Assembly: GCF_964340395.1 (NCBI RefSeq) | Contig: NW_027554292.1 | Coordinates: 1-64,000 of the forward strand | Reading direction: 5' to 3' | Source: Glandiceps talaboti | Taxonomy: Eukaryota > Hemichordata > Enteropneusta > Spengelidae | DNA length: 64,000 bases | Program-made: the position numbers and the translations under genes | Notes under the pieces: model-generated | What the model was told of the DNA's origin: nothing | What the model saw: the letters and a program-made list of their open reading frames with translations, nothing else | The model's database searches: none | Part shown: positions 38,562-51,200 of the stretch, one piece after another | Numbering within the stretch: the first letter of the stretch is position 1 | Layout of the letters: each line of letters begins with the position of its first letter

Positions 38562-41500
38562 CTAAGTCCTAAATCATAACCTAAGTCCTAAATCATAACT
38601 AAGTACTAAATCATAACTAAGTCCTAAAGCATATCTAAGTCCTAAATCATACGTAAGTCCTAAATCATGCCTAAGTCCTAAGTAATAACCTAAGTCCTAA
38701 ATCATACCTAAGTCCTAAAGCATAACCTAAGTCCTAAATCATAACCTAAGTCCTAAATCATAACATAAGTCCTAAATCATACTTAAGTCCTAAATCATAA
38801 TCTAAGTCCTAAATCTTTAGCTAAGTCCTAAATCATACGTAAGTCCTAAATCATAACCTAAGTCCTAAATCATAACTAAGTCCTAAAGCATATCTAAGTC
38901 CTAAATCATTCGTAAGTCCTAAATCATGCCTAAGTCCTAAGAAATAACCTAAGTCCTAAATCATACCTAAGTCCTAAAGCATAACCTAAGTCCTAAATCA
39001 TAACCTAAGTCATAAAGCATAACCTAAGTCCTAAATCATAACTTAAGTCCTAAATCATAACATAAGTCCTAAATCATAATCTAATTCCTAAATCTTTAGC
39101 TAAGTCCTAAATCATACCTAAGTCCTAAATCATAACCTAAGTCCTAAAGCATAACCTAAGTCCTAAATCATAACTTAAGTCCTAAATCATAACCTAAGTC
39201 CTAAATCATAACTTAAGTCCTAAATCGTAACATAAGTCCTAAATCATAATCTAAGTCCTAAATCTTTAGCTAAGTCCTAAATCATACCTAAGTCCTAAAT
39301 CATAACCTAAGTCCTAATGCATATCTAAGTCCTAAATCATACGTAAGTCCTAAATCATACCTAAGTCCTAAGTAATAACCTAAGTCCTAAATCATACCTA
39401 AGTCCTAAAGCATAACCTAAGTCCTAAATCATAACTTAAGTCCTAAATCATAACATAAGTCCTAAATCATAATCTAATTCCTAAATCTTTAGCTAAGTCC
39501 TAAATCATACCTAAGTCCTAAATCATAACCTAAGTCCTAAAGCATAACCTAAGTCCTAAATCATACTTAAGTCCTAAATCATAATCTAAGTCCTAAAACT
39601 TTAGCTAAGTCCTAAATCATACGTAAGTCCTAAATCATAACCCAAGTCCTAAATCATAACCTAAGTCCTAAAGTATAACCTAAGTCCTGAAGCATAACCT
39701 AAGTCTTAAAGCATAACCTAAGTCCTAAAGCATAACCTAAGTCATAAAGCATAACCTAAGTCCTAAATCATAATCTAATTCCTAAATCATAGACTAAGTA
39801 CTAAAGCATATCTAAGTCCTAAAGCATACCTAAGTCCTAATTCATACCTAAGTCCTAAAGCATACCTAAGTCCTAAAGCATACCTAAGTCTTAAAGCATA
39901 CCTAAGTCCTAAAGCATACCTAAGTCTTAAAGCATACCTAAGTCCTAATCATAACCTAAGTCCTAAATCATAACCTAAGTCCTAAATCATAACTAAGTAC
40001 TAAATCATAACTAAGTCCTAAAGCATATCTAAGTCCTAAATCATACGTAAGTCCTAAATCATGCCTAAGTCCTAAGTAATAACCTAAGTCCTAAATCATA
40101 ACCTAAGTCCTAAATCATAACATAAGTCCTAAATCATACTTAAGTCCTAAATCATAATCTAAGTCCTAAATCTTTAGCTAAGTCCTAAATCATACGTAAG
40201 TCCTAAATCATAACCTAAGTCCTAAAGCATACCTAAGTCTTAAAGCATACCTAAGTCCTAATCATAACCTAAGTCCTAAATCATAACCTAAGTCCTAAAT
40301 CATAACTAAGTCCTAAAGCATATCTAAGTCCTAAATCATACGTAAGTCCTAAATCATGCCTAAGTCCTAAGTAATAACCTAAGTCCTAAATCATACCTAA
40401 GTCCTAAAGCATAACCTAAGTCCTAAATCATAACCTAAGTCATAAAGCATAACCTAAGTCCTAAATCATAACTTAAGTCCTAAATCATAACATAAGTCCT
40501 AAATCATAATCTAATTCCTAAATCTTTAGCTAAGTCCTAAATCATACCTAAGTCCTAAATCATAACCTAAGTCCTAAAGCATAACCTAAGTCCTAAATCA
40601 TAACATAAGTCCTAAATCATACTTAAGTCCTAAATCATAATCTAAGTCCTAAATCTTTAGCTAAGTCTTAAATCATATGTAAGTCCTAAATCATAACCTA
40701 AGTCCTAAAGCATACCTAAGTCTTAAAGCATACCTAAGTCCTAATCATAACCTAAGTCCTAAATCATAACCTAAGTCCTAAATCATAACTAAGTCCTAAA
40801 TCATAACTAAGTCCTAAAGCATATCTAAGTCCTAAATCATACCTAAGTCCTAAAGCATAACCTAAGTCCTAAATCATAACCTAAGTCCTAAATCATAACA
40901 TAAGTCCTAAATCATAATGTAATTCCTAAATCTTTAGCTAAGTCCTAAATCATACCTAAGTCCTAAATCATAACCTAAGTCCTAAATCATAACATAAGTC
41001 CTAAATCATAACGTAATTCCTAAATCTTTAGCTAAGTCCTAAATCATACCTAAGTCCTAAATCATACCTAAGTCCTAAAGCATAACCTAAGTCCTAAATC
41101 ATAACCTAAGTCCTAAATCATAACCTAAGTCCTAAAGCATAACCTAAGTCCTAAAGCATAACCTAAGTCCTAAAGCATAACCTAAGTCCTAAAGCATAAC
41201 CTAAGTCTAAAGCATAACATAAGTCCTAAAGCATAACATAAGTCCTAAAGCATAACACAAGTCCTAAAGCATAACACAAGTCCTAAAGCATAACATAAGT
41301 CCTAAAGCATAACCTAAGTCCTAAAGCATAACCTAAGTCCTAAAGCATAACCTAAGTCCTAAATCATACTTAAGTCCTAAATCATAATCTAAGTCCTAAA
41401 TCTTTAGCTAAGTCCTAAATCATACGTAAGTCCTAAATCATAACCTAAGTCCTAAATCATAACTAAGTCCTAAAGCATATCTAAGTCCTAAATCATACGT

Positions 41501-43329
41501 AAGTCCTAAATCATGCCTAAGTCCTAAGTAATAACCTAAGTCCTAAATCATACCTAAGTCCTAAATCATAACCTAAGTCCTAAAGCATAACCTAAGTCCT
41601 AAATCATACTTAAGTCCTAAATCATAACCTAAGTCCTAAAGCATAACCTAAGTCCTAAATCATACTTAAGTCCTAAATCATAATCTAAGTCCTAAATCTT
41701 TAGCTAAGTCCTAAATCATACGTAAGTCCTAAATCATAACCTAAGTCCTAAATCATAACCTAAGTCCTAAAGTATAACCTAAGTCCTAAAGCATAACCTA
41801 AGTCCTAAAGCATAACCTAAGTCCTAAATCATACCTAAGTCCTAAATCATACCTAAGTCCTAAAGCATAACCTAAGTCCTAAATCATACTTAAGTCCTAA
41901 ATCATAATCTAAGTCCTAAATCTTTAGCTAAGTCCTAAATCATACGTAAGTCCTAAATCATAACCTAAGTCCTAAAGCATAACCTAAGTCATAAAGCATA
42001 ACCTAAGTCCTAAATCATAATCTAATTCCTAAATCATACCTAAGTCCTAAAGTATATCTAAGTCCTAAAGTATACCTAAGTCCTAAATCATACCTAAGTC
42101 CTAAAGCATAACCTAAGTCCTAAATCATAACTAAGTCGTAAATCATAACTAAGTCCTAAAGCATATCTAAGTCCTAAATCATACGTAAGTCCTAAATCAT
42201 GCCTAAGTCCTAAGTAATAACCTAAGTCCTAAATCATACCTAAGTCCTAAAGCATAACCTAAGTCCTAAATCATAACATAAGTCCTAAATCATACTTAAG
42301 TCCTAAATCATAATCTAAGTCCTAAATCTTTAGCTAAGTCTTAAATCATAACCTAAGTCCTAAATCATAACCTAAGTCCTAAATCATAACCTAAGTCCTA
42401 AAGTATAACCTAAGTCCTAAAGCATAACCTAAGTCCTAAAGCATAACCTAAGTCCTAAATCATACCTAAGTCCTAAATCATACCTAAGTCCTAAAGCATA
42501 ACCTAAGTCCTAAATCATACTTAAGTCCTAAATCATAATCTAAGTCCTAAATCTTTAGCTAAGTCCTAAATCTTACGTAAGTCCTAAATCATAACCTAAG
42601 TCCTAAAGCATAACCTAAGTCATAAAGCATAACCTAAGTCCTAAATCATAATCTAATTCCTAAATCATACCTAAGTCCTAAAGTATATCTAAGTCCTAAA
42701 GTATACCTAAGTCCTAAATCATACCTAAGTCCTAAAGCATAACCTAAGTCCTAAATCATAACTAAGTCGTAAATCATAACTAAGTCCTAAAGCATATCTA
42801 AGTCCTAAATCATACGTAAGTCCTAAATCATGCCTAAGTCCTAAGTAATAACCTAAGTCCTAAATCATACCTAAGTCCTAAAGCATAACCTAAGTCCTAA
42901 ATCATAACATAAGTCCTAAATCATACTTAAGTCCTAAATCATAATCTAAGTCCTAAATCTTTAGCTAAGTCTTAAATCATAACCTAAGTCCTAAATCATA
43001 ACCTAAGTCCTAAAGCATACCTAAGTCTTAAAGCATACCTAAGTCCTAATCATAACCTAAGTCCTAAATCATAACCTAAGTCCTAAATCATAACTAAGTC
43101 CTAAATCATAACTAAGTCCTAAAGCATATCTAAGTCCTAAATCATACCTAAGTCCTAAAGCATAACCTAAGTCCTCAATCATAACCTAAGTCCTAAATCA
43201 TAACATAAGTCCTAAATCATAATGTAATTCCTAAATCTTTAGCTAAGTCCTAAATCATACCTAAGTCCTAAATCATACCTAAGTCCTAAAGCATAACCTA
43301 AGTCCTAAATCATAACCTAAGTCCTAAAG

Positions 43330-44486
43330 CATAACCTAAGTCCTAAAGCATAACCTAAGTCCTAAAGCATAACCTAAGTCCTAAAGCATAACCTAAGTCC
43401 TAAAGCATAACCTAAGTCCTAAAGCATAACACAAGTCCTAAAGCATAACACAAGTCCTAAAGCATAACACAAGTCCTAAAGCATAACCTAAGTCCTAAAG
43501 CATAACCTAAGTCCTAAATCATAACCTAAGTCCTAAATCATAACCTAAGTCCTAAATCATACTTAAGTCCTAAATCATAATCTAAGTCCTAAATCTTTAG
43601 CTAAGTCCTAAATCATACGTAAGTCCTAAATCATAACCTAAGTCCTAAAGCATACCTAAGTCTTAAAGCATACCTAAGTCCTAATCATAACCTAAGTCCT
43701 AAATCATAACCTAAGTCCTAAATCATAACTAAGTCCTAAAGCATATCTAAGTCCTAAATCATACGTAAGTCCTAAATCATGCCTAAGTCCTAAGTAATAA
43801 CCTAAGTCCTAAATCATACCTAAGTCCTAAAGCATAACCTAAGTCCTAAATCATAACCTAAGTCATAAAGCATAACCTAAGTCCTAAAGCATAACTTAAG
43901 TCCTAAATCATAACATAAGTCCTAAATCATAATCTAATTCCTAAATCTTTAGCTAAGTCCTAAATCATACCTAAGTCCTAAATCATAACCTAAGTCCTAA
44001 AGCATAACCTAAGTCCTAAATCATAACATAAGTCCTAAATCATACTTAAGTCCTAAATCATAATCTAAGTCCTAAATCTTTAGCTAAGTCTTAAATCATA
44101 TGTAAGTCCTAAATCATAACCTAAGTCCTAAAGCATACCTAAGTCTTAAAGCATACCTAAGTCCTAATCATAACCTAAGTCCTAAAGCATATCTAAGTCC
44201 TAAATCATACCTAAGTCCTAAAGCATAACCTAAGTCCTAAATCATAACCTAAGTCCTAAATCATAACATAAGTCCTAAATCATAATGTAATTCCTAAATC
44301 TTTAGCTAAGTCCTAAATCATACCTAAGTCCTAAATCATAACCTAAGTCCTAAATCATAACATAAGTCCTAAATCATAACGTAATTCCTAAATCTTTAGC
44401 TAAGTCCTAAATCATACCTAAGTCCTAAATCATACGTAAGTCCTAAAGCATAACCTAAGTCCTAAATCATAACCTAAGTCCTAAAT
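43330..44486. repeat. 1,157-bp tandem unit, first copy
   Basis: Positions 43330-44575 match 44487-45732 at a spacing of 1,157 bp, checked at GTCATAAAG (43862 and 45019) and at both ends. The first run has six AAAGC units before its ACACAAG core and the second has five. The corresponding part of the second 11,693-bp copy (55.0-56.2 kb) has the segment only once, so this is a local gain here or a loss there. A similar arrangement at about 1.8-3.0 kb of the left domain suggests that ~1.16 kb spacing between AAAGC runs is an older feature of the array. Confidence 0.85.
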
Positions 44487-45732
44487 CATAACCTAAGTCC
44501 TAAAGCATAACCTAAGTCCTAAAGCATAACCTAAGTCCTAAAGCATAACCTAAGTCCTAAAGCATAACCTAAGTCCTAAAGCATAACACAAGTCCTAAAG
44601 CATAACACAAGTCCTAAAGCATAACACAAGTCCTAAAGCATAACCTAAGTCCTAAAGCATAACCTAAGTCCTAAATCATAACCTAAGTCCTAAATCATAA
44701 CCTAAGTCCTAAATCATACTTAAGTCCTAAATCATAATCTAAGTCCTAAATCTTTAGCTAAGTCCTAAATCATACGTAAGTCCTAAATCATAACCTAAGT
44801 CCTAAAGCATACCTAAGTCTTAAAGCATACCTAAGTCCTAATCATAACCTAAGTCCTAAATCATAACCTAAGTCCTAAATCATAACTAAGTCCTAAAGCA
44901 TATCTAAGTCCTAAATCATACGTAAGTCCTAAATCATGCCTAAGTCCTAAGTAATAACCTAAGTCCTAAATCATACCTAAGTCCTAAAGCATAACCTAAG
45001 TCCTAAATCATAACCTAAGTCATAAAGCATAACCTAAGTCCTAAAGCATAACTTAAGTCCTAAATCATAACATAAGTCCTAAATCATAATCTAATTCCTA
45101 AATCTTTAGCTAAGTCCTAAATCATACCTAAGTCCTAAATCATAACCTAAGTCCTAAAGCATAACCTAAGTCCTAAATCATAACATAAGTCCTAAATCAT
45201 ACTTAAGTCCTAAATCATAATCTAAGTCCTAAATCTTTAGCTAAGTCTTAAATCATATGTAAGTCCTAAATCATAACCTAAGTCCTAAAGCATACCTAAG
45301 TCTTAAAGCATACCTAAGTCCTAATCATAACCTAAGTCCTAAAGCATATCTAAGTCCTAAATCATACCTAAGTCCTAAAGCATAACCTAAGTCCTAAATC
45401 ATAACCTAAGTCCTAAATCATAACATAAGTCCTAAATCATAATGTAATTCCTAAATCTTTAGCTAAGTCCTAAATCATACCTAAGTCCTAAATCATAACC
45501 TAAGTCCTAAATCATAACATAAGTCCTAAATCATAACGTAATTCCTAAATCTTTAGCTAAGTCCTAAATCATACCTAAGTCCTAAATCATACGTAAGTCC
45601 TAAAGCATAACCTAAGTCCTAAATCATAACCTAAGTCCTAAATCATAACCTAAGTCCTAAAGCATAACCTAAGTCCTAAAGCATAACCTAAGTCCTAAAG
45701 CATAACCTAAGTCCTAAAGCATAACCTAAGTC
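44487..45732. repeat. 1,157-bp tandem unit, second copy
   Basis: Copy of 43330-44575 displaced by 1,157 bp. It ends in GTCTAAAG at 45730, a variant missing one C that marks the start of the five-fold ACACAAG block at 45.8 kb. The first copy reads GTCCTAAAG at the same place, so the right boundary is defined by a base difference at 44576/45733. Confidence 0.85.
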
Positions 45733-45923
45733 TAAAGCATAACATAAGTCCTAAAGCATAACATAAGTCCTAAAGCATAACACAAGTCCTAAAGCATAAC
45801 ACAAGTCCTAAAGCATAACACAAGTCCTAAAGCATAACACAAGTCCTAAAGCATAACACAAGTCCTAAAGCATAACCTAAGTCCTAAAGCATAACCTAAG
45901 TCCTAAAGCATAACCTAAGTCCT
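45656..45923. repeat. AAAGC run with 5 ACACAAG units
   Basis: Five-core block beginning with plain AAAGC units, GTCTAAAG at 45730, two ACATAAG units and five ACACAAG units. Corresponds to 2937-3203 (spacing 42,719) and to about 56.16-56.42 kb (spacing 10,499). Confidence 0.85.
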
Positions 45924-48257
45924 AAATCATACTTAAGTCCTAAATCATAATCTAAGTCCTAAATCTTTAGCTAAGTCCTAAATCATACGTAAGTCCTAAA
46001 TCATAACCTAAGTCCTAAATCATAACTAAGTCCTAAAGCATATCTAAGTCCTAAATCATACGTAAGTCCTAAATCATGCCTAAGTCCTAAGTAATAACCT
46101 AAGTCCTAAATCATACCTAAGTCCTAAATCATAACCTAAGTCCTAAAGCATAACCTAAGTCCTAAATCATACTTAAGTCCTAAATCATAACCTAAGTCCT
46201 AAAGCATAACCTAAGTCCTAAATCATACTTAAGTCCTAAATCATAATCTAAGTCCTAAATCATAATCTAAGTCCTAAATCTTTAGCTAAGTCCTAAATCA
46301 TACGTAAGTCCTAAATCATAACCTAAGTCCTAAATCATAACCTAAGTCCTAAAGTATAACCTAAGTCCTAAAGCATAACCTAAGTCCTAAAGCATAACCT
46401 AAGTCCTAAATCATACCTAAGTCCTAAATCATAACCTAAGTCCTAAATCATAACCTAAGTCCTAAATCTTTAGCTAAGTCCTAAATCATACGTAAGTCCT
46501 AAATCATAACCTAAGTCCTAAAGCATAACCTAAGTCATAAAGCATAACCTAAGTCCTAAATCATAATCTAATTCCTAAATCATACCTAAGTCCTAAAGTA
46601 TATCTAAGTCCTAAAGTATACCTAAGTCCTAAATCATACCTAAGTCCTAAAGCATACCTAAGTCTTAAAGCATACCTAAGTCCTAATCATAACCTAAGTC
46701 CTAAATCATAACCTAAGTCATAAAGCATAACCTAAGTCCTAAATCATAATCTAATTCCTAAATCATAGACTAAGTCCTAAAGCATATCTAAGTCCTAAAG
46801 CATACCTAAGTCCTAATTCATACCTAAGTCCTAAAGCATACCTAAGTCCTAAAGCATACCTAAGTCTTAAAGCATACCTAAGTCCTAAAGCATACCTAAG
46901 TCTTAAAGCATACCTAAGTCCTAATCATAACCTAAGTCCTAAATCATAACCTAAGTCCTAAATCATAACTAAGTACTAAATCATAACTAAGTCCTAAAGC
47001 ATATCTAAGTCCTAAATCATACGTAAGTCCTAAATCATGCCTAAGTCCTAAGTAATAACCTAAGTCCTAAATCATACCTAAGTCCTAAAGCATAACCTAA
47101 GTCCTAAATCATAACCTAAGTCCTAAATCATAACATAAGTCCTAAATCATACTTAAGTCCTAAATCATAACCTAAGTCCTAAATCATAACTAAGTCCTAA
47201 ATCATAACTAAGTCCTAAAGCATATCTAAGTCCTAAATCATACCTAAGTCCTAAAGCATAACCTAAGTCCTAAATCATAACCTAAGTCCTAAATCATAAC
47301 ATAAGTCCTAAATCATAATGTAATTCCTAAATCTTTAGCTAAGTCCTAAATCATACCTAAGTCCTAAATCATAACCTAAGTCCTAAATCATAACATAAGT
47401 CCTAAATCATAACGTAATTCCTAAATCTTTAGCTAAGTCCTAAATCATACCTAAGTCCTAAATCATACCTAAGTCCTAAAGCATAACCTAAGTCCTAAAT
47501 CATAACCTAAGTCCTAAAGCATAACCTAAGTCCTAAAGCATAACCTAAGTCCTAAAGCATAACCTAAGTCCTAAAGCATAACCTAAGTCTAAAGCATAAC
47601 ATAAGTCCTAAAGCATAACATAAGTCCTAAAGCATAACACAAGTCCTAAAGCATAACACAAGTCCTAAAGCATAACATAAGTCCTAAAGCATAACCTAAG
47701 TCCTAAAGCATAACCTAAGTCCTAAAGCATAACCTAAGTCCTAAATCATACTTAAGTCCTAAATCATAATCTAAGTCCTAAATCTTTAGCTAAGTCCTAA
47801 ATCATACGTAAGTCCTAAATCATAACCTAAGTCCTAAATCATAACTAAGTCCTAAAGCATATCTAAGTCCTAAATCATACGTAAGTCCTAAATCATGCCT
47901 AAGTCCTAAGTAATAACCTAAGTCCTAAATCATACCTAAGTCCTAAATCATAACCTAAGTCCTAAAGCATAACCTAAGTCCTAAATCATACTTAAGTCCT
48001 AAATCATAACCTAAGTCCTAAAGCATAACCTAAGTCCTAAATCATACTTAAGTCCTAAATCATAATCTAAGTCCTAAATCTTTAGCTAAGTCCTAAATCA
48101 TACGTAAGTCCTAAATCATAACCTAAGTCCTAAAGCATAACCTAAGTCATAAAGCATAACCTAAGTCCTAAATCATAATCTAATTCCTAAATCATACCTA
48201 AGTCCTAAAGTATATCTAAGTCCTAAAGTATACCTAAGTCCTAATCATAACCTAAGT

Positions 48258-51200
48258 CCTAAATCATAACCTAAGTCCTAAATCATAACCTAAGTCCTAA
48301 AGTATAACCTAAGTCCTAAAGCATAACCTAAGTCCTAAAGCCTAACCTAAGTCCTAAAGCATAACCTAAGTCATAAAGCATAACCTAAGTCCTAAATCAA
48401 AATCTAATTCCTAAATCATACCTAAGTCCTAAAGCATATCTAAGTCCTAAAGCATACCTAAGTCCTAAAGCATACCTAAGTCCTAAAGCATACCTAAGTC
48501 TTAAAGCATACCTAAGTCCTAATCATAACCTAAGTCCTAAATCATAACCTAAGTCCTAAATCATAACTAAGTCCTAAATCATAACTAAGTCCTAAAGCAT
48601 ATCTAAGTCCTAAATCATACGTAAGTCCTAAATCATGCCTAAGTCCTAAGTAATAACCTAAGTCCTAAATCATACCTAAGTCCTAAATCATAACCTAAGT
48701 CCTAAATCATACTTAAGTCCTAAATCATAACCTAAGTCCTAAATCATAACCTAAGTCCTAAAGCATAACCTAAGTCCTAAATCATAATCTAATTCCTAAA
48801 TCATACCTAAGTCCTAAAGCATACCTAAGTCTTAAAGCATACCTAAGTCCTAATCATAACCTAAGTCCTAAATCATAACCTAAGTCCTAAATCATAACCT
48901 AAGTCCTAAAGCATAACCTAAGTCCTAAATCATACTTAAGTCCTAAATCATAACCTAAGTCCTAAATCATACTTAAGTCCTAAATCATAATCTAAGTCCT
49001 AAATCTTTAGCTAAGTCCTAAATCATACGTAAGTCCTAAATCATAACCTAAGTCCTAAAGTATAACCTAAGTCCTAAAGCATAACCTAAGTCCTAAAGCA
49101 TAACCTAAGTCCTAAAGCATAACCTAAGTCCTAAATCATAATCTAATTCCTAAATCATACCTAAGTCCTAAAGCATATCTAAGTCCTAAATCATACGTAA
49201 GTCCTAAATCATGCCTAAGACCTAAGTAATAACCTAAGTCCTAAATCATACCTAAGTCCTAAAGCATAACCTAAGTCCTAAATCATAACATAAGTCCTAA
49301 ATCATAATCTAATTCCTAAAATTTTAGCTAAGTCCTAAATCATACCTAAGTCCTAAATCATAACCTAAGTCCTAAAGCATAACCTAAGTCCTAAATCATA
49401 CTTAAGTCCTAAATCATAATCTAAGTCCTAAATCTTTAGCTAAGTCCTAAATCATACGTAAGTCCTAAATCATAATCTAAGTCCTAAATCATAACCTAAG
49501 TCCTAAAGTATAACCTAAGTCCTAAAGTATAACGTAAGTCCTAAAGCATAACCTAAGTCCTAAAGCATAACCTAAGTCCTAAAGCATAACCTAAGTCCTA
49601 AAGCATACCTAAGTCCTAAATCATACCTAAGTCCTAAATCTTTAGCTAAGTCCTAAATCGTAACATAAGTCCTAAATCATAATCTAAGTCCTAAATCTTT
49701 AGCTAAGTCCTAAATCATACCTAAGTCCTAAATCATAACCTAAGTCCTAAATCATACCTAAATCCTAATGCATATCTAAGTCCTAAATCATACCTAAGTC
49801 CTAAGTAATAACCTAAGTCCTAAATCATACCCTAAGTCCTAAAGCATAACCTAAGTCCTAAATCATAACTTAAGTCCTAAATCATAACATAAGTCCTAAA
49901 TCATAATCTAATTCCTAAATCTTTATCTAAGTCCTAAATCATACCTAAGTCCTAAATCATAACCTAAGTCCTAAAGCATAACCTAAGTCCTAAATCATAC
50001 TTAAGTCCTAAATCATAATCTAAGTCCTAAAACTTTAGCTAAGTCCTAAATCATACCTAAGTCTTAAAGCATACCTAAGTCCTAAAGCATACCTAAGTCT
50101 TAAAGCATACCTAAGTCCTAATTCATACCTAAGTCCTAAAGCATACCTAAGTCCTAAAGCATACCTAAGTCTTAAAGCATACCTAAGTCCTAAAGCATAC
50201 CTAAGTCTTAAAGCATACCTAAGTCCTAATCATAACCTAAGTCCTAAATCATAACCTAAGTCCTAAATCATAACTAAGTACTAAATCATAACTAAGTCCT
50301 AAAGCATATCTAAGTCCTAAATCATACGTAAGTCCTAAATCATGCCTAAGTCCTAAGTAATAACCTAAGTCCTAAATCATACCTAAGTCCTAAAGCATAA
50401 CCTAAGTCCTAAATCATAACCTAAGTCCTAAATCATAACATAAGTCCTAAATCATACTTAAGTCCTAAATCATAATCTAAGTCCTAAATCTTTAGCTAAG
50501 TCCTAAATCATACGTAAGTCCTAAATCATAACCTAAGTCCTAAATCATAACTAAGTCCTAAAGCATATCTAAGTCCTAAATCATTCGTAAGTCCTAAATC
50601 ATGCCTAAGTCCTAAGAAATAACCTAAGTCCTAAATCATACCTAAGTCCTAAAGCATAACCTAAGTCCTAAATCATAACCTAAGTCATAAAGCATAACCT
50701 AAGTCCTAAATCATAACTTAAGTCCTAAATCATAACATAAGTCCTAAATCATAATCTAATTCCTAAATCTTTAGCTAAGTCCTAAATCATACCTAAGTCC
50801 TAAATCATAACCTAAGTCCTAAAGCATAACCTAAGTCCTAAATCATAACTTAAGTCCTAAATCATAACCTAAGTCCTAAATCATAACTTAAGTCCTAAAT
50901 CGTAACATAAGTCCTAAATCATAATCTAAGTCCTAAATCTTTAGCTAAGTCCTAAATCATACCTAAGTCCTAAATCATAACCTAAGTCCTAATGCATATC
51001 TAAGTCCTAAATCATACGTAAGTCCTAAATCATACCTAAGTCCTAAGTAATAACCTAAGTCCTAAATCATACCTAAGTCCTAAAGCATAACCTAAGTCCT
51101 AAATCATAACTTAAGTCCTAAATCATAACATAAGTCCTAAATCATAATCTAATTCCTAAATCTTTAGCTAAGTCCTAAATCATACCTAAGTCCTAAATCA

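Larger units (their letters stand above)
36565..48257. repeat. 11,693-bp higher-order unit, first copy
   Basis: Followed directly by a second copy at 48258-58788. Spacing starts at 11,693 (GCCTAACC at 36647 and 48340). It drops to 11,674 after one monomer is missing from the second copy near 49.05 kb (AAATTTTAG at 37647 and 49321). It becomes 11,675 after a one-base C insertion at about 49831 (TTCGTAAG at 38911 and 50586; GTCTAAAG at 41205 and 52880), then 11,656 after another monomer is lost near 55.19 kb. From 45.0 kb on it is 10,499 because this copy carries an extra 1,157-bp duplication. Left limit: 36564 is A where 48257 is T. The shared junction sequence 48258-48289 is 32 bp. Confidence 0.88.
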
